Part shown: in pieces, positions 1-8,466 of the stretch
How positions within the stretch are numbered: position 1 is the stretch's first letter
How the letters are laid out: every line of letters begins with the position of its first letter
Assembly (NCBI RefSeq): GCF_005222695.1
Contig: NZ_STGG01000062.1
Coordinates: forward strand, 1-49,022
DNA from: Massilia sp. HP4
Lineage (GTDB): Bacteria; Pseudomonadota; Gammaproteobacteria; Burkholderiales; Burkholderiaceae_D
Length of the DNA stretch: 49,022 nt
Direction: 5' to 3'
Made by a program: the position numbers and the translations under genes
Notes under the pieces: model-generated
What the model was told of the DNA's origin: nothing
Database searches by the model: none
What the model saw: only the letters and a program-made list of their open reading frames with translations

Positions 1-63
1 GCGGCCATAGAAGGCCAGATAGAAGGAATTGACGGTGGAATCGTGACTGCTGAAGGTGGTCAT
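1..63 (-). CDS. DUF4214 surface protein, N-terminal 21 codons only (cut by window edge)
   Basis: The first 21 codons of a minus-strand gene are visible and the rest lies outside the window. They read MTTFSSHDSTVNSFYLAFYGR, nearly identical to the start of the next gene (MSTFSTNDSTVNSF then YLAFYGR). This is the DUF4214 opening helix seen in type I-secreted surface proteins. A GAG-core ribosome site (TGAGAG) precedes the ATG. Upstream DNA has the family's -10 hexamer and a weak form of its inverted repeat at the same spacing. The full protein probably resembles the 1,090-1,233-residue neighbours, but this cannot be seen here. Confidence 0.8.
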   Translation of the reverse strand, partial: MTTFSSHDSTVNSFYLAFYGR

Positions 64-108
64 GCTGGCTCTCAGAAATTGAACACGGCCGAGTTGCCGT
101 AAGGCATG

Positions 109-181
109 ATTATCCAGTTAAGCAGCCACGCGCCCCACAACTTTCGTTTCGAATTTTTACTTATGTCTGTTTTTGAATACG
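109..181 (-). promoter_or_regulatory. Predicted promoter of the truncated DUF4214 gene: -10 hexamer and weak operator
   Basis: Read on the minus strand, GATAAT (109-114) is a good -10. A weak version of the family operator lies at 164-181, with its centre 61 bp from the -10 centre, the same spacing as in the other copies. Only part of the inverted repeat is kept here, so this is the least certain of the five. The 64-421 stretch otherwise holds only the AT-rich leader and the terminator of the next gene. Confidence 0.35.
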
Positions 182-285
182 AAATCAATATGGTTATTAA
201 CTTTTTTCTATAAATGACGCCAAAAAAAAGCAATCATAATGATAAAAACGAAATATTTGCAAATCATGGTGTGATAACAAAATAA

Positions 286-309
286 CCCCGCCGGCTTGCG
301 CGGGCGGGG
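286..309 (-). terminator. Intrinsic terminator after the 1,233-aa DUF4214 gene
   Basis: A 7-bp GC stem (CCCCGCC/GGCGGGG) with a 10-nt loop is followed on the minus strand by a T-rich stretch (TTATTTTGTT). It lies about 110 bp past the stop of the gene that ends at 422. Confidence 0.75.
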
Positions 310-421
310 CTATCAAGATCATCAGCAAGCTTCGACGCCGTCAATCGACGGTTCTACGATGCCAGGTGCAGGCTGCGGTCCAACGATCAGCTTACCGACA
401 CCTTTCTCGTTCCACGGTCTG

Positions 422-3400
422 TCAGATGCTCACATCTGCTTCTTGCGGCAAGCCCGTCAGCTCGATATTGCCGTCAGTGATCGCGCCGTTCGCGAACACC
501 GCGAACGCCGACAGTTCGTGGAAATCAATGAGGCCATTGTCGAACTCGTTTTCGTAGACAAACAACACACTGCTCTCATCATTTCGGCTATTGACGAGTA
601 TCAAAATCTGATCGCGCCAGCCGATCGATTCAACGTTCACAGCAGAGTTGATCTGTTCGAATGTTTTTTCCAGATCCAGTTGTCGTCCGACGCTGAAAGA
701 CTCGTCAATGGTGATGACCACGCCTTCGGTCTTCTCGCCGACAACGCCATCCAGGGACCAGTCGATACTTTCACTGCCGTTACGGTCGAGCTTATTACTC
801 AGGTCGGCGCCGAGCAGGATGACGTCCTGCTCGTCGAAGCCGAAAATCAAATCCTGGCCCGCATTGTCGATACGATCGTAGACGACGGTCAGCTTGCTGC
901 CATTGTCGACCACCACGTCATTGCCCCTGCTGGTGCGAATGACTGCATCGGTCTGGCCGTCCGAGATGAATGCCTGGCTTCGGAATTCGTCGTCGTTGCG
1001 CAGGGTGTCACCGTAGACCATGAAGGTTTGATGCACCTCAAAGCCAGCGTGGAAGAAATTATCTGCCTTCCCACCTGCGAAGAACACGGTATTCGACTTC
1101 ACCATGCCGTTGGCAGTCTTGAAGGTCCCATCGGTCCAGCTCATCTGATAGAGCCCCGCGTCGATCGTCGTCTTCAGGTTCAGATACGTCTCTTGCAGCG
1201 TGGTCTTGCCGGAGGCATTGTCGTAGGCGGTTGCCGGCTGGGCGCTTCCAGAGCTGTAATCCTGCACCTTGAAACCGTCGGCACTGATCAGCTCAGTAAG
1301 CCTGCCGCCTGTCGTGTAGATGTCAATCGTGCTCGGACCGTTGGCAAGGTAGAAGTCTGCCCCCAGGTAAGACTGTGTCGCAGGTACCAGCGGTGGAGTC
1401 TCCGGTTGCGACGGGACTTCCGGCGTCTCGTCATGTGGCCTGTTCGCGAGCGTCATGGTCCCGGTCGCGGCATCGATCTTCAGGAATGGCGCGGTAGTGC
1501 CAAAATCATCGAGAATGATGTTGTTCACTTGTTCGCCATCGGACCATTGAATCATGTAGGACGTGGCAGTCTCGCCCGCGCCGGCCAGGAATGTCGAATC
1601 CTTGTGCGTGCCGCGTACGATGGCCAGCTGGTCGCGATCGGCGCCGAGCAACAACGTCGTGCCCACCAGTGGATCGCCGGTGAACACGTTGCCGAGCTCG
1701 ATCACATCGCCGACCTCGGCGCCAGAAATCACGTCCATCGCGTGGGTAAGCCAGTGCGGATTGTTGGCGGCCCACTGCAGCGTATCGCCCGGATTGATCA
1801 CGACCGTATCCACGTAGCCGTCCTTGCCCAGGACGATGCGATCGCCATTGGCGCCGCCGATCAGGGTATCGGCGCCAAGGCCGCCAGTGAGGGTATCGTT
1901 GCCGGCGCCGCCATACAGCGTGTCGTCCCAGTCGGTGCCGGTGATCTTGTCATCGCCGTCGAAGCCCCAGACGAGCTGGCCGCCGAAGATCTCGTCGTCA
2001 CCGTTCGTGGCCAGGCTGTACAGCTTTCCACTCTTGTCGACGACCGGCTGGGCGCCATCGGCGGTCACCTGCAGATGGCCCGACACCAGGTTCGACTGCG
2101 CGCCGACCAGCGTCGTGCCTTCCTTGACCTTGCCGTCGAGTTCGGTCGTCACGACGGGTTTGCCTCCCTCGACCAGCGACAGCACGCCGGCGACGGTACT
2201 GTCGAGCGAAATGCCCTTGTCGGTCGCGGTCGCCGTGAGCTCGCCCAGGCTGATGGTGAAGATCTTCGTTTCCGAGGATGCGCCAATATTGCCGGCCGCG
2301 TCGAGCTGGCGAACACGCAGCGCGCCTTGCTCGACGTTGAGCTTGGCAAGGTCGAGTTCGGCGATACCGAGGCCATTGGCGCCGCCAAAGGTCCAGGTGC
2401 CGCCGTTATTGATGCTGTATTCCCAGCCGCTGCCCTGCACGGGTTCGAGACCGGAGATCAGGACCATGCCCGAATTGGCGCCCAGTGAAGAATCGATTTC
2501 ATGGGCAAACTTGACGGTCGGCGCCTTGGGCGCGGTGTTATCCAGAGTAAAAGTGAACTTGCTCTCGCTTTGGTTGCCCGCCGCGTCCGTCTGGCGCACC
2601 CAGATGGTGTTGATGCCTTCCTGTGCGACCGGCTTCAGGTCGCTCCACTGGCCGCCGGTGACGCCGCCTTCCTGGACGTCCAGGCGCATCAGGTCCGGCA
2701 GCTGATCAGGCAGCGGCAAGGTGGGAACCACCTGCGCCACCATATGCTTGTACTCCACCGTCGTGCCGGCCTCGAGGCCGAGCACTTCAAATGCACCATC
2801 TTTGGTTACCAGGTCGTCATGCGAACCGACCTTCACGCCAGCGGTATCGTTCACCAGCCTGATGGTCGGAGTCGACACGTAGCTGTCGTAGACGATATCG
2901 GCGAAGTCGGAGGAAGCGATGATCTTGTCGCCCTCCACGGCGCGCATCACGACGCGGGTGACCAGGTCCGGCGCACGATCGGCGAACGGCTGCACCAGGC
3001 CAGGCTTGGCGTCCGACTGCGTAGAGGAACGGATCGGCATGCCGCCAGTCAGATCCAGCGCGTCGATGGTCACGGTGTTGTGGACGCGATCTTCGCTGAT
3101 ACCCGCGCGCACCCAGGTAGTGCCGTTGGTGGTGTATTCGAAGTGCTGGTTGCTGCCCAGATCTTTGCCGGTGTACTTGAAAGTGACAGCAGGGCTCTCC
3201 TTCTTGGTAACAGTGTCGAGCTTGTTGGTGTCGAGGTCATCCTGGGCCACGCCTGCAAAACTTAGCGTCATCGGCGTCGAAGGCGCTGGAGTAACGACCG
3301 GCTTGCTCGGCGGGTAGACCACGTCGACCGCAGCCGGCAGGCCACCTTCTCCCAGCGCAACGACCACGTCCTGCAGGGTCGCCTTGGCCGGCATCACTTT

Positions 3401-4123
3401 CAGCACTTTATCCATGCCGCCGCCGCGCAGCAGCGATTCCAGCGTCACCGGATCGCCGGCCGCCGCCTTGGCGGTATCGGCCAGCGCCTTGGCCAGCGCC
3501 ACCGGCTCGCTCACGCCGCGCGCGGTGTCGAACAGCGCCAGCAGGGTGGTGTTGACCGCGATTGCGTCGACCACTTGCGGGGTCTTGGTGGCGGTATCGG
3601 CGAACGAGACGGCGGCGTTGACCAGCGTATCGAGATCGGCCTGAGTAGCGTTGGCGGTCACCGCGCGCACCAGGATGCGGGCCGCTTCGATCGACGCATA
3701 TCCGCTGTATTCGGTGCCGTCGGCGTCGACCTTGGCGGTAAATGCGTCGGCGGCCTGCTTGCGCAGCTGCGACAGGGTAGCGTCGCTGCCCTGGGCGCCG
3801 CCCTGGATCGACATGGCGATGTCGGCCAGGCTGGCGTGGCCCTGCTCGATCGCATTGGTCCAGAAGGCCATGCCTTCGGCATCGGGCGTACGGTTGAACA
3901 GCTGGGAATAGATTTCGGTGATGCGGTCGGCGACGGTGTCGGTGCCGAAGCGTACCTGCGCTTCTTCGGAGGCGGCGAAGAAGTCGACGATCGCGCCCAT
4001 GTCGCCATTGTTGGCGGCCAATTGCGTGGACCAGAATTTCAGGCCGGCCGGATCGGCCGGACGGCCATAGAAGGCCAGGTAGAAAGAGTTAACCGTGGAA
4101 TCGTTGGTGCTGAAAGTGCTCAT
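422..4123 (-). CDS. DUF4214/Ig-like/RTX type I-secreted surface protein, 1,233 aa
   Basis: Probable large exported surface or adhesion protein. The start is taken at MSTFSTNDSTVNS, because that motif opens all paralogues here; the longer reading adds 19 residues that fit no paralogue. DUF4214 (GRPADPAGLKFW, LFNRTPDAEGMAFW) covers about residues 1-230. A segment ending GGLPAAVDVVYPP (to about 275) is shared with the two downstream paralogues. Ig-like repeats with TLDNTAPKAP and RQLDAAGNIG motifs follow to about 660. RTX calcium-binding repeats (GFDGDDKITG, GGAGNDTLTGG) lie at about 705-757, then a 475-residue C-terminal region unique to this family. There is no Sec signal peptide, as expected for type I export, and a T1SS operon lies at 14.7-19.3 kb. 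The exported role is inferred. It has its own promoter and terminator. Confidence 0.85.
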   Translation of the reverse strand: MSTFSTNDSTVNSFYLAFYGRPADPAGLKFWSTQLAANNGDMGAIVDFFAASEEAQVRFGTDTVADRITEIYSQLFNRTPDAEGMAFWTNAIEQGHASLADIAMSIQGGAQGSDATLSQLRKQAADAFTAKVDADGTEYSGYASIEAARILVRAVTANATQADLDTLVNAAVSFADTATKTPQVVDAIAVNTTLLALFDTARGVSEPVALAKALADTAKAAAGDPVTLESLLRGGGMDKVLKVMPAKATLQDVVVALGEGGLPAAVDVVYPPSKPVVTPAPSTPMTLSFAGVAQDDLDTNKLDTVTKKESPAVTFKYTGKDLGSNQHFEYTTNGTTWVRAGISEDRVHNTVTIDALDLTGGMPIRSSTQSDAKPGLVQPFADRAPDLVTRVVMRAVEGDKIIASSDFADIVYDSYVSTPTIRLVNDTAGVKVGSHDDLVTKDGAFEVLGLEAGTTVEYKHMVAQVVPTLPLPDQLPDLMRLDVQEGGVTGGQWSDLKPVAQEGINTIWVRQTDAAGNQSESKFTFTLDNTAPKAPTVKFAHEIDSSLGANSGMVLISGLEPVQGSGWEYSINNGGTWTFGGANGLGIAELDLAKLNVEQGALRVRQLDAAGNIGASSETKIFTISLGELTATATDKGISLDSTVAGVLSLVEGGKPVVTTELDGKVKEGTTLVGAQSNLVSGHLQVTADGAQPVVDKSGKLYSLATNGDDEIFGGQLVWGFDGDDKITGTDWDDTLYGGAGNDTLTGGLGADTLIGGANGDRIVLGKDGYVDTVVINPGDTLQWAANNPHWLTHAMDVISGAEVGDVIELGNVFTGDPLVGTTLLLGADRDQLAIVRGTHKDSTFLAGAGETATSYMIQWSDGEQVNNIILDDFGTTAPFLKIDAATGTMTLANRPHDETPEVPSQPETPPLVPATQSYLGADFYLANGPSTIDIYTTGGRLTELISADGFKVQDYSSGSAQPATAYDNASGKTTLQETYLNLKTTIDAGLYQMSWTDGTFKTANGMVKSNTVFFAGGKADNFFHAGFEVHQTFMVYGDTLRNDDEFRSQAFISDGQTDAVIRTSRGNDVVVDNGSKLTVVYDRIDNAGQDLIFGFDEQDVILLGADLSNKLDRNGSESIDWSLDGVVGEKTEGVVITIDESFSVGRQLDLEKTFEQINSAVNVESIGWRDQILILVNSRNDESSVLFVYENEFDNGLIDFHELSAFAVFANGAITDGNIELTGLPQEADVSI

Positions 4124-4166
4124 GTTCGCTCGATGGAAACGCATGGGCCAGTCGCCATGCCCGCGC

Positions 4167-4239
4167 AGTATGAGCGGCAACTTAAATTGCGAACAGGAAA
4201 TTAAGCGGGTTTTACTGATTTTGTGGGTTTTGCGCTACA
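4167..4239 (-). promoter_or_regulatory. Promoter/operator of the 1,233-aa DUF4214 gene
   Basis: On the minus strand, CATACT (4167-4172) is the likely -10. The inverted repeat TGTAGCGCAAAACCCACA (4222-4239) is centred 61 bp from it, about -71 from the inferred start site. The tract TTTCCTGTTCGCAATT between them is shared with the paralogue starting at 8091. No good -35 is seen, which fits activator dependence. Confidence 0.6.
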
Positions 4240-4333
4240 AAAAATGTCGATCTCACCCTGTTTTTGCGAATAAAACATTGAAAATCATTAAATACTGGAA
4301 AATCGGCAAAATATGTTTCTTGATACGCAAGTT

Positions 4334-4489
4334 TTACGAGTAAAGATTGAAACCGCTGGCATCAAGACCGTTCGCCTGCAGACCAATACGGCGTGGGCAA
4401 CCTTTCAACCACCCTCGCTTGGTTAGACGGCCCAAAAAGGCGAGATAGCAGGAATGGACCGTGAAATCGTAATTGGTATGTTCGCTCAT
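4334..4489 (-). pseudogene. Degenerate DUF4214 paralogue remnant
   Basis: A 51-codon reading frame starts MSEHTNYDFTVHSCYLAFLG, which aligns with MSELSNYESAVNSFYLAFFG of the gene starting at 8091. The similarity fades after the GRPADPAGL position (here GRLTKRGWL) and the frame stops. The rest of the gene is missing, so this is a leftover of a sixth-kilobase-scale copy lost by deletion. It keeps an upstream -10 and operator in the family layout. A functional small peptide cannot be excluded but is unlikely, since conserved Phe and Pro positions have been replaced. Confidence 0.75.
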
Positions 4490-4534
4490 GATCGGTATCA
4501 AAAGGTCAGCATGGTCGAGTTGCCATGTAGAATC

Positions 4535-4608
4535 AGTACGACATGAAAACCAATAGTAAAAAAAAACTAACTGTAGATTTCCCAAGAATTTATAGGATTA
4601 ATCTTACA
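4535..4608 (-). promoter_or_regulatory. Conserved promoter/operator upstream of the DUF4214 remnant
   Basis: CGTACT (4535-4540) and the inverted repeat TGTAAGATTAATCCTATA (4591-4608) have centres 62 bp apart. The leader between (TACTGAT, then CATGGCAACTCGACCATGC) closely matches that of the paralogue starting at 8091. The control region has decayed less than the coding sequence. Together with the terminator at 4744-4773 it explains most of the 4,490-4,812 gap. Confidence 0.5.
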
Positions 4609-4743
4609 AAAAACTAGTAATAACGCCATGTATTTACACTAAAGAAATGGTGATTTTTTTGAAAGAATGTGGCGGTGTTCATGTGGATTTAGCACTGCCC
4701 TTGTAACAATCCATGCCCACAAATAAAGTGCTTCGCCAATGAC

Positions 4744-4773
4744 AAGCCCCGCTGCGGCAACACAGCGGGGCTT
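4744..4773 (-). terminator. Intrinsic terminator after the 1,092-aa DUF4214 gene
   Basis: A perfect 11-bp stem (AAGCCCCGCTG/CAGCGGGGCTT) with an 8-nt loop lies 40 bp past the stop codon. The tail on the minus strand (GTCATTGG) is not a clean T-run. Confidence 0.7.
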
Positions 4774-4812
4774 GGGGTGGGCACTTCAAGGCGCCCACGA
4801 TCAATCTTCAGC

Positions 4813-7800
4813 TCACTCCGACTGAGCGACCAGGGTAATCTGCTCCGTGGTCGGGATGCCATCGGCGAAGGCGGCCAGCAGGGTCACTTCGTTAACATTG
4901 ATCTCGTGATTGCCGTCGCTTTCCGAGTAGTACAGCAGGACTGCCGCATCGTTGCTCGCATCCTTTGCCAGGATCAGCAGGCTCTCGCCCGCCTCCATCT
5001 TTTGCAGGTCGAGGCGTGAATTAAGCGCCAGCAAGGTCAGCGAATCTTCTTTGGCGAGGTCGTCATACACGAAGGTTGCACCAAGCGAGATGGACACGGC
5101 TTCGACCGTATCGTCGACTTCCACCAGGCCGCTTTCGGGCGCCCACGTCAGTTCGCCGTCGGATTGTTTCTCGAGCGCGATTTCCAGCATCCCGCCGAGC
5201 GTGATCTTGTCATTGACGTCGAACCCGAGGATCAGGTCATGCCCACCGTGACTGGCCACCCGGTAGACGACGTTGACGGCGCCTTCGTCGGCAATGATCA
5301 CATCGTTGTAATACCCGGTAGTGACATCGGAGCTGGTATTGGCCGCGGTACGGTACAGGCTGCCAGGATGGCTACCGCCATGGAGGAGTTCATTGCCTTC
5401 AAGTAAGTACGAATTGGCAATGATGAAGCCAGGCACGACGACCTCGCCTGCCACGCCACCGGCGAACAGATACTCGTCGGCGGCCAGGGTTCCGCCCGGG
5501 GTCGCGAAGGTTTCGCTGGTCCACGCTGCCCGGTACACGCCGGCATCGAGGGTGCCGTTGAGCTTGATCACGCCACTAGCCTGGACCCCGAAGCCCTCGC
5601 CGCTGGTGTACTTGTCGGCCGCTTGACCGGTACGCATGTCGGTCAGGACGAACTCGCCACCGGCAAGCAAGCCATCGTCGGTCGTCGTCACCGGCGTCAT
5701 CTGATGCGGGGCAGAGATCAACGCCAGCGTGGAGTCGATGCCGACCTGGAAGCCGAACTTGAGCCCATGGACATTCGATGCCACCGGGGGGATTTCCAGC
5801 GCAATCAAGTTGCCGTAGAACTTCAGGCCAAGGCCGCTGCCGCCAAAACTCTCCAGCAGGATGCTGTTGATGGTCGATTTCTGGGTCCATTGCAGCAGGT
5901 AGGAGGTGCCCTTGAGGTCGGTCTCAAAACCGTCGAGCGGCGTCACGCTGCCGCGCACCACCGAGACCTGGCCGTCCGCGACAGTGGTGAGGTAGCCATT
6001 GCCGACAGTTTGCCCCGCGCTGCCGGTGAACTCATGGATCAGGATCACGTCGCCTGCTTCGGCGCCGTAGATCCGGTCCATCCCCACGATGCTGTCGTCG
6101 TCCTGGAATTGGCCGGTATGCGTCTCGCCGTCTTCGTAGACCAGGGTGCTGGGCACGCCATCCTTGGCCAGGAAGATGGTATCGCCGCCGGCGCCGCCCG
6201 AGATGACGTCGCTGCCGCCATTCGACCAGATGGTATCGTCGCCCGCGCCGCCGTGAAGGCTGTCATTACCCTCGGTGCCGTGGAGCGTATCGTTGCCGCC
6301 GAAACCCCACAAGGAATCGCCGATGAGCGTTTCGCGGTCGCTGCTGCCGAGCTTGTAGTAGCGAGCGCTGGCGTCCTTGAGCACGGCGCCCTGGCTGGTT
6401 TCCACGCTCAGGTAACCCTCGACCGCCTCGGGCTGCTCGCCCACGATCACGAGCCTGCCGGCGGCCGCGCCCTCGGAGGTGTGATCCGACGTCACGATGG
6501 TCTGTCCGCTCGACGACGACAGCACGATCTTGCCATCTACCTGGCTCTCGACCGTCAAGCCACGGGGGCCCGGCGTCACCGAAATGCCGGCCGGGCCGTC
6601 GATGTCGAACGTCGTCTCCTTGCCCACATTGCCAGCGGCGTCGATCACGCGCACCTCGATGGTCGCATCGGACGTCGACAGGTCGATGCCTTTCAGCGTC
6701 GCGGTGCCGCTCTTGTCGTCGATCGTGGCGGTAGTCCACTTGTCGTCGCCCTTCACGCGCCACTGGACGAATCCGTGGTCGCGCTGGTCGAGATTGAAGG
6801 TGACGTCGACGCTATTGCGGTCGGTGACCAGGAAGCCCGCAGGCTCGCCGACGATGCCCACCAGGGCCAGCTCCTCGCCCGGCGGGGTCGTGTCGTAGAA
6901 GATTTCTTCGCTGACCGAGGTGACCGGCACGCCGTTGGCATTCAGAAGCTGCACCTGCACCTTGGTGACGACGTTGCCGATCACTTCCATGATGCCGACA
7001 CGGTATTCGTGACCGCCGCCCTGTTCCGAGCCGGTGCTCAGGTCGACGTGCGGCACGACGATGGTCTTGCCGGTCGGCGCGACGTCGGTCCAGGCCGCGT
7101 CGCCGATCTTGTACTGGAATTTCTGGCCCGCGGACGGGGTGCCGGTAAAGCTGAACGTCACGTCGGCATATTTTTCGTTGGTGACGTTGTCGCCAGGCGT
7201 AGGGTCTTCCGGGTCATGATCGACGCTGACGAACTTGAGCGTCACACCTTCCGGCCGCGGCGGGGTAACCGGACGCGGCGGATACACGACGTCGATCGCG
7301 GCCGGCAGGCCACCGTCGGCCAGCGCATCGACCACGTCCTGCAGGGTGGCGCGCGCCGGCATCACTTTCAGGACCTGGTCCATGCCGCCGCCGCGCAGCA
7401 GCGACTCGAGCGTGGCCGGGCTGCCGGCAGCGGCCTTGGCGACATCGGCCAGGGCCCGGGCCAGGACCACCGGGTCGAGCAGGCCGCGCGGAGTGTCGAA
7501 CAGCGCCAGCAAGGTGCTGCCGCTGGCGATGGCGTCGACCACGGCCGGATTGTTCGAGGCGATGTCGGCGAAGTCGGCGACCGCCTTCACCAGCTTGGCG
7601 ATATCGTCCTGTGAAGCGCCAGGGGTCACGGCGCGCACCAGTACCCGGGCCGCTTCGACCGCTGCATAGCCGTCATAGTCGCTGCCGGACGTCTCGACCA
7701 GGGCGGTGAAGTCGGCGCTGGCCTGCTTGCGCAGCGTGGCCAGGTCGGCGTCGGTGCCCTGCGCACCGTTCAGGACGGAGATGGCGACGTCGGCCAGCGA

Positions 7801-8091
7801 GGCGTGACCCTGCTCGACCGCATTGGTCCAGAACGCAAGGCCATTGGCCTCGGGGGCGCGGTTGAACAGTTGCTGGTAGATCTCGGTGATGCGCTCGACC
7901 GCGGTATCGGCGCCGAAACGGACCGTCGCTTCTTCGGAAGCGGCAAAGGCATCGGTGATGAAATGGTAGTCGCCGCCGTTGTCGGCAAGGTGCCCGGACC
8001 AGAAAGCCAGGCCTGCAGGGTCGGCGGGGCGGCCGAAAAAGGCTAGGTAGAAGGAGTTAACCGCAGATTCGTAGTTGGAAAGTTCGCTCAT
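4813..8091 (-). CDS. DUF4214/Ig-like/RTX type I-secreted surface protein, 1,092 aa
   Basis: Second intact member of the tandem family. The start is MSELSNYESAVNSF, aligned with the paralogues; a longer reading begins 8 codons upstream. DUF4214 (GRPADPAGLAFWSG, LFNRAPEANGLAFW) fills about residues 1-230 and GGLPAAIDVVYPP ends the shared N-terminal block. Ig-like modules with RVIDAAGNVGKE follow. RTX repeats (GFGGNDTLHGTEGN, GGAGDDTIWS, GGAGGDTIFL) sit at about 593-643, then a C-terminal region of about 450 residues. Like its neighbours it lacks a signal peptide. A surface or S-layer-associated role, with calcium-driven folding after type I export, is inferred from the family. It is closer to the 1,091-aa copy than to the 1,233-aa copy across the RTX part. 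Confidence 0.85.
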   Translation of the reverse strand: MSELSNYESAVNSFYLAFFGRPADPAGLAFWSGHLADNGGDYHFITDAFAASEEATVRFGADTAVERITEIYQQLFNRAPEANGLAFWTNAVEQGHASLADVAISVLNGAQGTDADLATLRKQASADFTALVETSGSDYDGYAAVEAARVLVRAVTPGASQDDIAKLVKAVADFADIASNNPAVVDAIASGSTLLALFDTPRGLLDPVVLARALADVAKAAAGSPATLESLLRGGGMDQVLKVMPARATLQDVVDALADGGLPAAIDVVYPPRPVTPPRPEGVTLKFVSVDHDPEDPTPGDNVTNEKYADVTFSFTGTPSAGQKFQYKIGDAAWTDVAPTGKTIVVPHVDLSTGSEQGGGHEYRVGIMEVIGNVVTKVQVQLLNANGVPVTSVSEEIFYDTTPPGEELALVGIVGEPAGFLVTDRNSVDVTFNLDQRDHGFVQWRVKGDDKWTTATIDDKSGTATLKGIDLSTSDATIEVRVIDAAGNVGKETTFDIDGPAGISVTPGPRGLTVESQVDGKIVLSSSSGQTIVTSDHTSEGAAAGRLVIVGEQPEAVEGYLSVETSQGAVLKDASARYYKLGSSDRETLIGDSLWGFGGNDTLHGTEGNDSLHGGAGDDTIWSNGGSDVISGGAGGDTIFLAKDGVPSTLVYEDGETHTGQFQDDDSIVGMDRIYGAEAGDVILIHEFTGSAGQTVGNGYLTTVADGQVSVVRGSVTPLDGFETDLKGTSYLLQWTQKSTINSILLESFGGSGLGLKFYGNLIALEIPPVASNVHGLKFGFQVGIDSTLALISAPHQMTPVTTTDDGLLAGGEFVLTDMRTGQAADKYTSGEGFGVQASGVIKLNGTLDAGVYRAAWTSETFATPGGTLAADEYLFAGGVAGEVVVPGFIIANSYLLEGNELLHGGSHPGSLYRTAANTSSDVTTGYYNDVIIADEGAVNVVYRVASHGGHDLILGFDVNDKITLGGMLEIALEKQSDGELTWAPESGLVEVDDTVEAVSISLGATFVYDDLAKEDSLTLLALNSRLDLQKMEAGESLLILAKDASNDAAVLLYYSESDGNHEINVNEVTLLAAFADGIPTTEQITLVAQSE

Positions 8092-8137
8092 TGTCGATAT
8101 CGGTTGGTCACGCATGGCCGGGTTGCCATACCAGATC

Positions 8138-8210
8138 AGTATGTATTCAAATGTAATTGCGAACAGGAAATATTTAGCATTTTTAGTGTTTTTGTAGGCT
8201 ATTTCCTACA
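8138..8210 (-). promoter_or_regulatory. Promoter/operator of the 1,092-aa DUF4214 gene
   Basis: This is the best copy of the family operator: TGTAGGAAATAGCCTACA (8193-8210), with 6-bp perfect arms around 6 bp. Its centre is 61 bp from a -10-like CATACT (8138-8143). The arm sequence resembles sites of NarL/LuxR-type regulators such as RcsB; that identification is only a guess. The rest of 8,092-8,466 is AT-rich leader plus the two hairpins listed separately. Confidence 0.6.
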
Positions 8211-8371
8211 TAAAAATACTAAAATAATATGTATTTACTTGATTGTGAATTGACTCAATGTTAATTAATTATCACATTTACGCAATAATCATCGATTTTA
8301 AATGGTTACCAGAAGTAGTGGCCAAGGTATGAATGAGGCTTGATGTTTGGCGGCTTCACCAAATCGGCATA

Positions 8372-8397
8372 GGGCCAGTCAGCATGCCGACTGGCCC
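8372..8397. repeat. Perfect 9-bp inverted repeat (hairpin)
   Basis: GGGCCAGTC and GACTGGCCC face each other across 8 nt. The hairpin lies beyond the terminator of the 1,091-aa gene, between it and the next gene's control region. It has no T-run on either side. It may be a backup terminator or a small repeat. Confidence 0.5.
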
Positions 8398-8427
8398 CTC
8401 GTGCTCCCATGCGGGGCGCACCAAAAA

Positions 8428-8456
8428 AATGCTCCCGGCCTTGCACCGGGAGCATT
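8428..8456 (-). terminator. Strong intrinsic terminator after the 1,091-aa DUF4214 gene
   Basis: An 11-bp stem (AATGCTCCCGG/CCGGGAGCATT) with a 7-nt loop starts 10 bp past the stop codon and runs into seven T residues on the minus strand, a classic rho-independent terminator. Confidence 0.9.
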
Positions 8457-8466
8457 CACACGCCGG

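Noticed and set aside
296..2488. Long plus-strand open frames opposite the DUF4214 genes (also 5,623-7,614 and 8,347-11,787)
   Set aside because: They mirror the real minus-strand genes, show no domains and have Arg/His/Gln-rich, shadow-like composition typical of high-GC antisense frames.
8091..8143. TGGCAAC in the DUF4214 leaders as a sigma-54 promoter
   Set aside because: The GG to GC spacing is 12 instead of 10, and the motif lies downstream of a better sigma-70-like -10.
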